Origin: Adiantum capillus-veneris
Lineage: Eukaryota; Streptophyta; Polypodiopsida; Polypodiales; Pteridaceae
NCBI GenBank assembly: GCA_014529385.2
Contig: CM043952.1
Span: 158,751,557-158,815,556 of the forward strand
Reading direction: 5' to 3'
Length of the DNA stretch: 64,000 bases
Part shown: positions 23,595 through 32,526 of the stretch, one piece after another
How positions within the stretch are numbered: position 1 is the stretch's first letter
Layout: every line of letters starts with the position of its first letter
Program-made: the position numbers and the translations under genes
Notes under the pieces: model-generated
The model's database searches: none
The model's input: only the letters and a program-made list of their open reading frames with translations
What the model was told of the DNA's origin: nothing

Positions 23595-24260
23595 TGTCAC
23601 AAATTGCTGACGTGTCAAGCCACTGAAGAACGGAGCCGACTTGCAGATCTCGGCCGAGGGGCCTAAACCCTAAGAAGAAGAAGAAGTCCTACCAACTTAT
23701 GGGACCCCGTCCGATGGGGCCCAAGTGACAAAGGCAATAGAAATTAAGCAAGCCCACACACACACACAAACGCGCTAACAACTGTTGACGTGGCAGCAGT
23801 CTGTACGGATTTCCACAATCTGCGTTGACATGCTGATGTGGCAGTATGTACAAAATTCCGCGTTTCCCAATGACTGCTGACGTGGCAGCCTATATGGATT
23901 TCCGCAAAACGCGCTGGCAGCTTTTTGGGTGTAGCGCTTTTGGACTAGATGCTTTTGAGTTTACTGTTTTTCATGTAACTGCTTTTGAGGCCAAGGGCCT
24001 TTAAATATGTGAAGAGGGCTCATTCTCTGGCATGCTTTAGTGTGAAGGTGCAGGGATTGGAGTATCAGCATTGTACTTAGTTGAAGCAATATAAAGAAAT
24101 ACCGAAAGGGGCGCCAACGTTTGGGGTCAATACTCTCTTGGTGGCATTCCGCCACACCGTGTCGAGTGTGCTCTCTCTTTCAGTTTCGGTTGTTATTGAA
24201 GTGCTAAAAGTGTGTTAAGTCTGTTCTTTTCTATTGGCATATAGTGCCCGTCTTGTGACG
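23595..24260 (+). mobile_element. RLG-C 5' LTR
   Basis: The LTR opens TGTCACAA and closes TTGTGACG (TTGTGACA in the 3' copy), so its tips are inverted repeats. U3 carries one telobox (TAAACCCTAAG) and three copies of a TGACGTGGCAG-type ACGT box with a GGATTTCCGC-type motif between (about 23785-23900). A TATA-like CCTTTAAATATG lies at about 23997-24009. R contains AAAGAAATACCGAAAGG followed by a 19-nt hairpin at 24110-24128. It matches 26996-27677 throughout with scattered differences. Confidence 0.95.
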
Positions 24261-24261
24261 G

Positions 24262-24273
24262 TGGTAAGAGCAT
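24262..24273 (+). promoter_or_regulatory. RLG-C primer binding site, initiator Met type
   Basis: TGGTAAGAGCAT one base after the 5' LTR is one base from TGGTATCAGAGC over its first half. Shifted or mutated compared with the perfect sites of RLG-A and RLG-B. Confidence 0.6.
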
Positions 24274-24491
24274 CAGGCGTGTTCTTTTCTGAAAGCATAC
24301 CGGTCCTACAAAAGGGCAGACAAAAACCGGCGCTTCCAAAGGCTACTGCAATTTTACTTGAAGAATCTTCGTGCTCCAACCCCGGACTTATTAGCCTAGT
24401 AGCCACTCCCACCCTTACTTCATCACGCATCAGGCGCGCTTCCGTCTTCACCGCTGTCTTGCAGGGGCATAAGCCATAAAGAACCCAAGAC

Positions 24492-25540
24492 ATGGCGTTC
24501 ATGGATTCGGCAAAATATTTGCAGTTTCTTCTTGACCAGCTTCAAGACATTCTTTCGCGGCATCCTCAGCAGAATCTTTTGATGCTGCAAAGCTTTCAAC
24601 AATTTTTGAATTACATGTTACCCCCTCTGATGCCCCGGGTGCCATCCGTTCCGATCGGGGGTCTTTCAGGAATATGGTGCAGCCATCTGACCTAATCCAG
24701 TGCAACCGCCTTTGCCACCGTCGTTGCCCCCACCTACCCCACCAGGTTACAATGATTGGAGCCCATATGGATACCCTTATTATCCGTACCCGGGATACGT
24801 GCCTAACCAACCCAAAGATTTCAAGGATGGCGGCACGACAGTCAAATTTTTCACTTTTTCTGGGGTGAAAGATCGGAAGAAAGCATTGCAGTTCCTACAG
24901 CAATTTGACAACATTTATGCTTTGGGGAGCTATACAGAAGAATCCAAGATTTCTCGAGCAGCGGGATTTCTTAAAGATAACGCTATGCAGTGGTGAAGTT
25001 CAATCGCGACACCACCGCATGCTCCAAGGACCTCGCAAGCTTTCAAGGCAATTTTTGCACGCAGTTACACGACTTCTCTCTTTGAAGTTCGGATTTTCGC
25101 AGAGGGGGCCAACTTGAAAATGCTTGCCATCGAAACCATGGATGACTATAACCAAAGGTTTCTCGACGTGTACCTTCCGGTGTCCTTCTTTAGGTTCATT
25201 CCCTTGGAGGCCCAATGCGAGCGATACACCATTGGACTACCATCACCATTGCAAGAATATTGTCTCTCCAAGCAAGTCTCCACCATGCAAGAGCTTATGG
25301 ACCATGCCACGGTCGGCTACAAACTGATGAAGGGAAAGTTGGAGTTTACCACAAAAGAACCTCAGTCCACTAACCACAACTCTCGACAACAACGAACAAA
25401 TTCTCGGGAGTCTCGTGACACCCAACCTCAAAGGCCTCATCCGACACAGTGTCGACGAGAAACCCTTTTACAAGAAATGTTTTCAAACAGGGCATACATT
25501 TACTGCATGTCCTGAACGGGCCGCGACCTCTTCAGAGCAA
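24492..25540 (+). pseudogene. RLG-C gag with zinc knuckle
   Basis: The start MAFMDSAKYLQFLLDQLQDI at 24492 opens the capsid gene. After a frameshift near 24660-24700 the second frame gives a Pro/Tyr-rich stretch (SPYGYPYYPYPGY) and the gag core DGGTTVKFFTFSGVKDRKKA, FLKDNAMQW. A TGA at 24994-24996 replaces the second Trp of the family's QWW. The frame then continues through MLAIETMDDYNQRFLDVYL and QCERYTIGLPSPLQEYCLSK to about 25500. A second frameshift precedes the knuckle FYKKCFQTGHTFTACPE (C-x2-x-like, first Cys pair degenerate) around 25470-25515. Capsid forms the particle in which the element's RNA is copied; this copy cannot make an intact one. Confidence 0.88.
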
Positions 25541-25955
25541 CCTTCTGCTCCCACGACAGAACGATCCTCAGGGCCACCTCCAGCCAAGAGAGCTAGACCC
25601 GCTATTGGACTAGTCCCTGATATCTATGGCATACACATTGAAAGTACAAATGAATTGTGTCGAGTATATGACAAAGTCAACGACTTGAAAGCCCTTATTT
25701 TCTTTGACCCCGGAGCTACAGAGAACTTCATCCATCCAGAAATCTTGAAGCAGATGCACTTTGATTATGATGCAAAGGGTGGAGAAATTGAAGCTTACCT
25801 AGCCACGGGGCAAACTTAGAAAGTGGTACCGCTCATTGGTGCTCTTCCAATGACTATCCAAGATTATCATGGAAAAGCCAATTCCACATTATCAAGTTGG
25901 GCAATTGCAACGTTCTCTTGGGCATGCCCTAGCACGAAAAGAATGATGCAACTCT
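25541..25955 (+). pseudogene. RLG-C aspartic protease domain
   Basis: The frame after the zinc knuckle reads GLVPDIYGIHIESTNELCRV, then KALIFFDPGATENFIHPEIL. This is the retropepsin active-site region, with D-P-G where D-S/T-G is usual. A stop after ATGQT (25819) and a frameshift separate it from LGNCNVLLGMP and HEKNDATLQV, which complete the domain. Reverse transcriptase does not follow: after LKVRLSKTL at about 26030 the frame is lost into tandem repeats and non-coding sequence. Confidence 0.82.
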
Positions 25956-25960
25956 CCAGG

Positions 25961-26381
25961 TTCGGAACCGAACCATCACCATGATGCTGAAGGGCTAGCC
26001 AGTCGTCCTCAAAGTTCGGTTGTCCAAAACCCTCTATGAATTCTCTAGTTGTTTTTATAGTTAGATACTTTTGAACACAGTTTGAGAAAGTATTGTTTGA
26101 AATGGATGTTATTTGTTTTAAACCTGTCTTGGTGCCGATTTGAAATGTTTGACTCTGGTTTTTAATACTGATTCGGAACCGAACCATCACCATGATGCTG
26201 AAGGGCTAGCCAGTCGTCCTCAAAGTTCGGTTGTCCAAAACCCTGAATGAATTCTCTAGTTGTTTTTATAGTTAGATACTTTTGAACACAGTTTGAGAAA
26301 GTATTGTTTGAAATGGATGTTATTTGTTTTAAACCTGTCTTGGTGCCGATTTGAAATGTTTGACTCTGGTTTTTAATACTG
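25961..26381. repeat. 211-bp tandem duplication inside RLG-C
   Basis: TTCGGAACCGAACC begins copies at 25961 and 26172; both end in GGTTTTTAATACTG. The copies differ at only a few bases (CTCTATG against CTGAATG), so the event is young compared with the LTR divergence. Confidence 0.95.
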
Positions 26382-26983
26382 GTTTCATTGATTGGTGATT
26401 TACCCCCGGGAGTAGTAGTGAGAAATGATGTTTTGATATTTGTTTGAACCTCTGAACGACGCAGACGGGATGTCTGGGGAGCATTTGATTGTATACTTGA
26501 ACCTCCAAGCGACGCATGCTGCGGTCTGGGAGTGTTTGGTTGTACTAGTCCTCTAAACTCATGGCCCGGACCTTTTAGGTTATATGCGGGGGGGGGGGGG
26601 GGGGGGGGGTCGTTGGGTAGCTTCATACCGCAGACCGTCTATATCAGGAGAGTGCTCAACGACGTTGTTCCTTGTGTCTTGTAGCATGCATATATGAGCA
26701 TTTGTGTTGCATTGTGATGTGCCAATCACTGAATATTCCTTATTGGATGAGATACTTTCGGGAAGTCTATGACCCACGATTTTAAGAGTTCCGATCTAGA
26801 ATGAGACTCCTTATTGGATGAGATTCTTCTGGGAAGCCAACGACCCAGGAAATCAAGAGCTCCGATTTGGAATGAGAAACTGATTGTCCCTCGGATTGTC
26901 CCTTGCAATGACTCTCAGAAATTTTTGAGCTAACTTGAGTTCTTTGCAGATATGTTGTAATCACGGACAATTACTTTCTTTTC
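26382..26983 (+). other. RLG-C non-coding 3' internal region
   Basis: This replaces all of reverse transcriptase, RNase H and integrase. It holds a 23-base G run (26588-26610) and a 71-bp tandem duplication that begins CCTTATTGGATGAGAT at 26738 and 26809. No sustained sense frame exists. Confidence 0.75.
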
Positions 26984-26995
26984 AAGAAGGGGGGA
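26984..26995 (+). promoter_or_regulatory. RLG-C polypurine tract
   Basis: AAGAAGGGGGGA directly precedes the 3' LTR; it primes second-strand synthesis in LTR elements. Confidence 0.85.
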
Positions 26996-27677
26996 TGTCA
27001 CAAATTGATGGCGTGTCAAGCCACTGAAGAACGGAGCCGACTTGCAGATCCCAGGCGAGGGGCCTAAACCCTAAGAAGAAGAAGCAGAAGAAGAAGAAGA
27101 AGAAGACCTACCAGCTGATGGGACCCCGTCCAATGGGGCCCAAGTGACATAAAGGCACTATTAAGCAAGCCCACACACGCACATACGCGCTATCAATTGA
27201 TGACATGGCAACAGCTTGTACACATTTCCGCAATCTGCGTTGACATGCTGACGTGGCAATATGTATGGAATTCCACCTTTCTCGCTGACTGCTGACGTGG
27301 CAACCTGTACAGATTTCCGCAAAACGCGCTGTCAGCTTTCTAGGTGCAACGCTTTTGGATCAAATGCTTTTGCGTTTACTGCTTTTCATGTGACTGCTTT
27401 TGAGGCTAAGGGCCTTTAAATATGTGCAAAGGCTCATTCTCTGGTATGCTTCATTGTGAAAGTGCAGGGATTGGAGTACCAACATTGTACTCAATTAAAG
27501 CAATATAAAAAAATACCGAAAGGGGCCCCAACGTTTGGGGCCAATACTCTCTGGGGCGGAATTCCGCCACTCCATGTCGTGTATGCTCTCTCTCTTTCAA
27601 TTTCAGTTGTTATTGAAGTGCTAAAAGTTTGTTCAATCTGTTCTTTTCTATTGGCACGTGGTGCCCATCTTGTGACA
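26996..27677 (+). mobile_element. RLG-C 3' LTR
   Basis: Opens TGTCACAA and closes TTGTGACA. It is followed by CAGAGC (27678-27683), the same six bases that precede the 5' LTR (23589-23594), giving a target duplication. The hairpin GGCCCCAACGTTTGGGGCC (27524-27542) is perfect here. The GAA repeat near 27075-27105 is longer than in the 5' copy. Confidence 0.95.
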
Positions 27678-27749
27678 CAGAGCACTAAGAAGAAAAGAGA
27701 ACACAGAGGCATCCAACGACTAGAATGTCATTGCGCATACGAAGACCAA
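27678..27749 (-). mobile_element. LTR family D fragment (right half)
   Basis: Matches the reverse complement of about 53572-53642 (AGAGAACACAG, CGACTAGAATGTCATTGCGC). It is cut by RLG-C at its left end and by RLG-A1 at its right end. Confidence 0.88.
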
Positions 27750-28428
27750 TGTAACAGACTTGGACACTCCAAGTCAAGAATCTACCACGACAGCACCAAA
27801 TAACCACTTCAAAACAGTTCACAGTTCACAATTTATTCGACACTGGCCCGGTGGAGTTCCATGCCTAGAGATATTGGCCCCAAAGACCGGCCCCCCCCTT
27901 TCGGTATTTCTTTTTGTATTAATCTGAGTTCAAAGTACAAGAGTGTGGGCAGGCGCTCACACTCAGACTCTACGTCCAGATGCTCTGAGTTGTGAGTGGC
28001 CTACCCACTAATTTAAAGAGTACAAGGGATGCCAAAAGCAGAGCCCCAAAAGCTTCCCAAAAACTGAAAATCAAAAGCTTTCATAAATAAAGCAGAGGGA
28101 ATTTCTCTCTCTCAAGCTCTTATGCTTTAATAAAATAAAGTAACCTTCAAAAAGCTTCAGCCACGAATGTGTAGCCAAAACTGAGATTTACGTAGCCAAA
28201 AGCAAACTGCCGCACGCTGTCAGCATTCCGCAATATGCGCCGCAAATTTTGAATATGCCACGTCAACAGTTAGTCCGTACGCAAGCCATGTCAGCATCAA
28301 GCCACGTCAACGTTTTGCCAAGCTCTCCGCAGGCTGTTTTTCAGCAGCAGGCAGCCATGTCATCCATTTCTGCATCCTTTGCCAGAGGGTGTGTGTGTAC
28401 CGAGCAACCACGTCACAGAGTTGTGACA
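27750..28428 (-). mobile_element. RLG-A1 3' LTR
   Basis: Read on the minus strand it opens TGTCACAA (28428) and closes CTGTTACA (27750), 679 bp, exactly the length of the LTR of copy A2 (48894-49572). R contains the AAAGAAATACCGAAAGG block, but G expansion has disturbed the hairpin (top strand 27876-27892). Several ACGT boxes (CCACGTCA on the top strand) lie at 28255-28420. The U3 lacks the telobox array of copies A2 and A3. Confidence 0.93.
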
Positions 28429-28440
28429 TACCCCCCTCTT
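28429..28440 (-). promoter_or_regulatory. RLG-A1 polypurine tract
   Basis: The minus strand reads AAGAGGGGGGTA directly before the LTR start. Confidence 0.85.
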
Positions 28441-29003
28441 GAAAGCATTGTAATCACCCTCAATTACGCCTGCAAAACAGACATAAGCCATAAATTGTCT
28501 TAGCAGACACTGACTGTTAGTACCAACGCACTAGGAACACACATCTAGCACATGTATCAATCGGCAATCACATCACACGACATCACAAGACATCACATGA
28601 CATTCAACATTCATTCAGATCTTAGACCATGATTTATCGGCGATGCAGTTAGTAATCGCATCTAGATCCACTCAGGAACCTCATAGATGCCCAGTAGACT
28701 AACCCCTATTGCAAACATGTCTATTCGAGATCATTCACACCAGTCATTTCGTCTATCAGTTCCTGCACTTAAAAACAAGTCAAGAACAAATCAGTTTCAT
28801 ATTCAGGAATTCCATTTCATAAAGTCATACAGTAGAATATTGTCAGCTCTCAGTATCCAATGAAGCTCAAAGAGACATCAATGACTCTAGTATTCTAAAA
28901 ATCAAGGCATCTGTTGACAAAGGAGCGGAGTAACTCCCCTCTTGTGCAACCCACTGCACTAGATCTCCAGCCAAGCTGAATTCGGGGTTCCATTTGGAGT
29001 AGA
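28441..29003 (-). other. RLG-A1 3' untranslated region
   Basis: Non-coding between the end of pol and the polypurine tract, with a short ACATCAC-type repeat at about 28568-28602. Confidence 0.6.
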
Positions 29004-29264
29004 CTATGCTAAACCAAAAGCTTCAAGGTAAAGGTTCACAATCTGAGGAGTATCTACTAGGTCCTCCTTCTCCATCCACTTCGCATCCAATGCAGGATAG
29101 AACTTGAATTTAACCAAGAACCGCCTTCTTACTTTACCCTTATTCTTTGTGTCCTTATGTGCCAAAATCTGTTCAGGAACAAGGATCTCCTCGTTTTCTT
29201 CCACTTTGAATTGCTCATCGGGCTCCCCATCTTCGGGCACATCACCTTAAAAAGGTTTCAAGAG
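29004..29264 (-). pseudogene. RLG-A1 chromodomain-like integrase tail
   Basis: The frame reads EEILVPEQILAHKDTKNKGK, then RRRFLVKFKFYPALDAKWME and TPQIVNLYLEAF. The arrangement V/I-E.IL...YLVKW.GY....TWE...L......LI..F is the C-terminal chromodomain of chromoviral Ty3/gypsy integrases, which reads histone marks to guide insertion. Two cage aromatics differ (VKF for VKW, KFY for KGY). A2 has lost this domain. Confidence 0.7.
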
Positions 29265-30335
29265 TCACATGAAATGCATTGTGAATCCTCCAAGTCGGAA
29301 GGAGACATCATTGATCTTTTCGGAGATCTGGAAAGGTCCGTAGTATCTCATACTAAGCTTTGAAAAAAGCCTCTCCTTTCCCTTCTTCTTTCTCAAGCGT
29401 GCCTTCTCAAAACGTAAGAGCGTCCAATCATCCTCCTTCAATTCCAAATCGCGACGATAGCAATCCGCTGCCTTTTTCTATCTTTCCTAAGATTTCTGCA
29501 AAGCCTTGCGGACCTTGGCAAAAGCCGTGTCTAAGTCGCGCGTGTACTCGTCGGCTCCAAAAAATTTATCTTTCGTGCTTAAGAAGGGTGGAACCTTCAC
29601 AGCACCTTTAATAATCTCAAATGGCGGCTTCCCCGTCGAAGAATGTATCGTGTTATTGTAGGCAAATTCCACCAAAGGTAGATACTTTTCCCATTGAGTC
29701 TTCTGATCCGAGGTATAAGACTTCAATAAATCTAAAACCACTGAATTGGCAATCTCAGATTGCCCGTCAGTCTGCCGGTGGAAAGACGTCGAGAACTGCA
29801 ACCGCGTGCCAATGTTCTCCCAAATTGCCTTCCAAAACAAACTCGTAAATCCGGGGTCCTTGTTGGAGACAATTGTCTCGAGCATGCCATGTAATCTGAA
29901 GATCTGGGCCACAAACAGTCTCGCTAAGTGATCCGGCTTAACTATTCTCTTCACTGGAATGAAATGAGCCTGCTTGCTAAATCTGTCAATAACAATCCAG
30001 ATACCATCGTGACCACTCTGTGTCTCGGGAGATCAAAATGAAATCCATTGGAATACTTTCCCAGAGGCGGGTGGGTATGGGCAAAGGCTGTAACAATCCC
30101 TAAGCTTTATGCATGTCAAACTTGACCTTCTGCCATACCAAGCAACTGCGCACAAACTCGTCCACATCCTTCTTGAGTCTCGGCCAAAAGAAGTATCTCT
30201 CTACCTCTTTCATGGTGGTAGCAATGCCGCGTAAAAGGCGGACAATGGCATTCAGTCATAACCTTTTCCCTCAATGGTTGTGTAACGCACAACATGGTTT
30301 TTCTCATTAAGTAGCCATCCCAAATGGAATATCCA
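29265..30335 (-). pseudogene. RLG-A1 integrase
   Basis: Three frames cover the domain. The zinc-binding N-terminus is damaged (CHCPPFTRHCYHH around 30220-30250). The core at 29954-29487 gives FVAQIFRLHGMLETIVSNKD (second catalytic Asp, usually SDRDPRF), FHRQTDGQSEIANSVV (catalytic Glu) and PLVEFAYNNTIHSSTGKPPF. The C-terminal GPF module at 29447-29265 gives LRFEKARLRKKKGKERLF and MRYYGPFQISEKI. Frameshifts near 29.96 and 29.47 kb disable it. Confidence 0.9.
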
Positions 30336-30935
30336 GCTACTGTCTCCCCATCCCGTATCCGTGTGAAAACGCCTGCAAAATCCGTATCCGTGGCGTAATG
30401 ATCGACCATATTTTCAAAGCTCCTATGATGTATCGCGGAAATAGCCAGAACCAACTGCTTCCGAGACAATGCATCTGCCACCAAATTCTTCTGTCCCCGA
30501 ACATGGACAATCTGGAAGTGAAACTGTGACAAGATGTTCGCCCACTGCAGCTGCTTTTCCAATAGCTGCTTCTGTGACAAGTAGCGTAAACTCTGATGGT
30601 CTGTAAAGACAGTAAAAAATCCGCTCCGAGTAGGTAGTGCCACCACTGAGTAAGAGCATGGATAACCGCCAAAAGCTCTCTCTCATAAATCTGTGTTGTC
30701 AATTCCTGCCTTGAGAACAATCGGCTCTCGTAAGCGATGACATGGCCTTCTTGCATTAAGACCGCACTCAGACTACGACCACAAGCATCACAATATACTT
30801 TGAATGACTTCTGCAAGTCCAGCAAAGTCAAAACTGGTCCCGTAGTCAATTTCTCTTTCAAAGTCTGAAAGGCAGTCACCTCTGTGGGTCTCCACGAGAA
30901 AGGGACTCCTTTTTGTGTCCAGATATGCAAAGGGG
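30336..30935 (-). pseudogene. RLG-A1 RNase H
   Basis: KSFKVYCDACGRSLSAVLMQ (first Asp), TQIYERELLAVIHAL (Glu) and, after a frameshift near 30.62 kb, FTVFTDHQSLRYL and KNLVADALSRK (third and fourth Asp). This is the Ty3-type RNase H that follows reverse transcriptase. Confidence 0.92.
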
Positions 30936-31960
30936 GGGCAACCTCTGCAAACTTTCGAATAAACCGTCAATAGTATGAACACAATCCCAAGAAGCTTCTA
31001 ACTTCATGGACATTCTTCAAATCGGGCCAATCATGGATAGTCTCTATCTTGGCCGGATCCATCTGCACTCCTGCCTGCTGCACTCCTGCCTGCTGGCACA
31101 ATGTGTCTCAAAAAGTGTATCTTTGGTAGGAAAAATTCACTTTTCTTTGCAAAAATCACTAACTTGTGATCTTGTAATGCCAGAAAGACTTGAAGCAGAT
31201 GGTCTCTATGTTCTGCCTCATCCTTGGAGAAAACAATGATATCATCAAAGAAAGTGCCAACAAATAGCATGTACTCTCGAAAAATCTTGTCCATCATCCG
31301 ATTAAATGTCGCAGGAGCATTGGTTAAGCCAAAAGGCATCACCAAAAACTGAAATAACCCAAAAGTCGTCCAAAAGGATGTCTTGTAGTCGTCTCCGGCG
31401 CGATTCGGATCTGATGATATCCACTCTTCAAATCAATCCTGCTAAAACACGAGGATCCCTGTAATCTGTCGAGTATATCATCGATCCTAGGAATCGAAAA
31501 TCTGTTCTTCATGGTGATTTTGTTGGGAGCTCTATAATCGATGCACATTCTCCAAGATCCGTCTTTCTTCAAAACCAACAACACTGGAGAGCAATACGGT
31601 GAAGTACTAGGCTGGACAAGACCCTTTTCCAAGAGGTCTTTCACTTGGTTCATAATCTCTTCCTTTTGTGCTCGGCTCACGCGGTAAGGTGGCCGGTTCG
31701 ATGGTGTGCTTCCAGGTATCATATCAATAGTATGATCTTCAGGACGAGCAAGTGGTAACTCGCCTGGCAAGCCCTCTGAGAAGCAATCAGCATGAGAGTG
31801 GAGAAAATCTTGGCGTTCTTTATCAAGTTCAAACATATTTATCCTATCCTCATCACTCAACTCTTTCATAAAGATCGAGTAAACAAACAGACTGGATTTC
31901 ATTAACTTTGAAATGGCCGAAGCCGATACAATAGGGTCAGACTCGCCCTTAAGTTTAATA
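30936..31960 (-). pseudogene. RLG-A1 reverse transcriptase
   Basis: RT opens with PYRVSRAQKEEIMNQVKDLL and includes WRMCIDYRAPNKITMKNRF and [12 protein letters not shown] frameshift near 31.35 kb leads to VMPFGLTNAPATFNRMMDKI and the catalytic FVGTFFDDIIVFSK, where FFDD replaces YxDD (a common plant gypsy form). The thumb is damaged by a short repeat (AGRSAAGRSADG). Confidence 0.92.
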
Positions 31961-32025
31961 TCGAGTAAAATGCTTCTGCCCTTCTCTGTGGTCAATGTCG
32001 CTTTCCTCGCCCAATAGTCGACCAC

Positions 32026-32526
32026 GGCGTTGTTCTTGTGGTATTAGGGAATTCCCAAGAGAACATCACAACCTTCCAAAGGCATTATGTAAAAGTCCTC
32101 ATGCCCCAAATACCCCTGACAATGCAACCGAAGTTTGCCAATGACAGGTGTAATGGCTACGTCCCTGCCGGGTGCCGCTAGAACTGCCTCCGCAAGTGGT
32201 CCCATCCGATCGGGAGTGATCTCGAGCCGCGCCGCCAATTCCGGTAAAATGAAGTTGGCCTTGGCTCCTCCATCAAAGAAGATCAGGGCTTCTTGGTCTT
32301 TCACTTTGCCCCAAGCTCGGCAAAGTTCTGTACTCTCGTCCAACGTGCTGGGATCGGTACCCACGCAATCTGGAACCAGTCCTGTTTTCATCTTGCCTTT
32401 TCTTCCACGTTCCTCAGCTGCTCTCGAACTCTCAGGCTTTTCGTCGTCCTTGTCATTTTTTTCTTTCTGTGCCTTTTTAGGGCACTTCGCGGAGATATGT
32501 CCAGTTCCCCGCATCCAAAGCACTTC
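32026..32526 (-). pseudogene. RLG-A1 zinc knuckle and protease
   Basis: Starts at the damaged knuckle (GHISAKCPKKAQKE) and runs through GLVPDCVGTDPSTLDESTEL to QEALIFFDGGAKANFILPEL, the retropepsin active site with D-G-G for D-S/T-G. It ends in YIMPLEGCDVLLGIP and a TAA at 32041-32043 where a Trp codon is expected. The reading frame continues unchanged into the reverse transcriptase. Confidence 0.85.

Noticed and set aside
25867-26626. Minus-strand frames of 108 and 154 codons
   Set aside because: They are antisense to RLG-C gag-protease sequence and owe their length to the 211-bp duplication and the G run.
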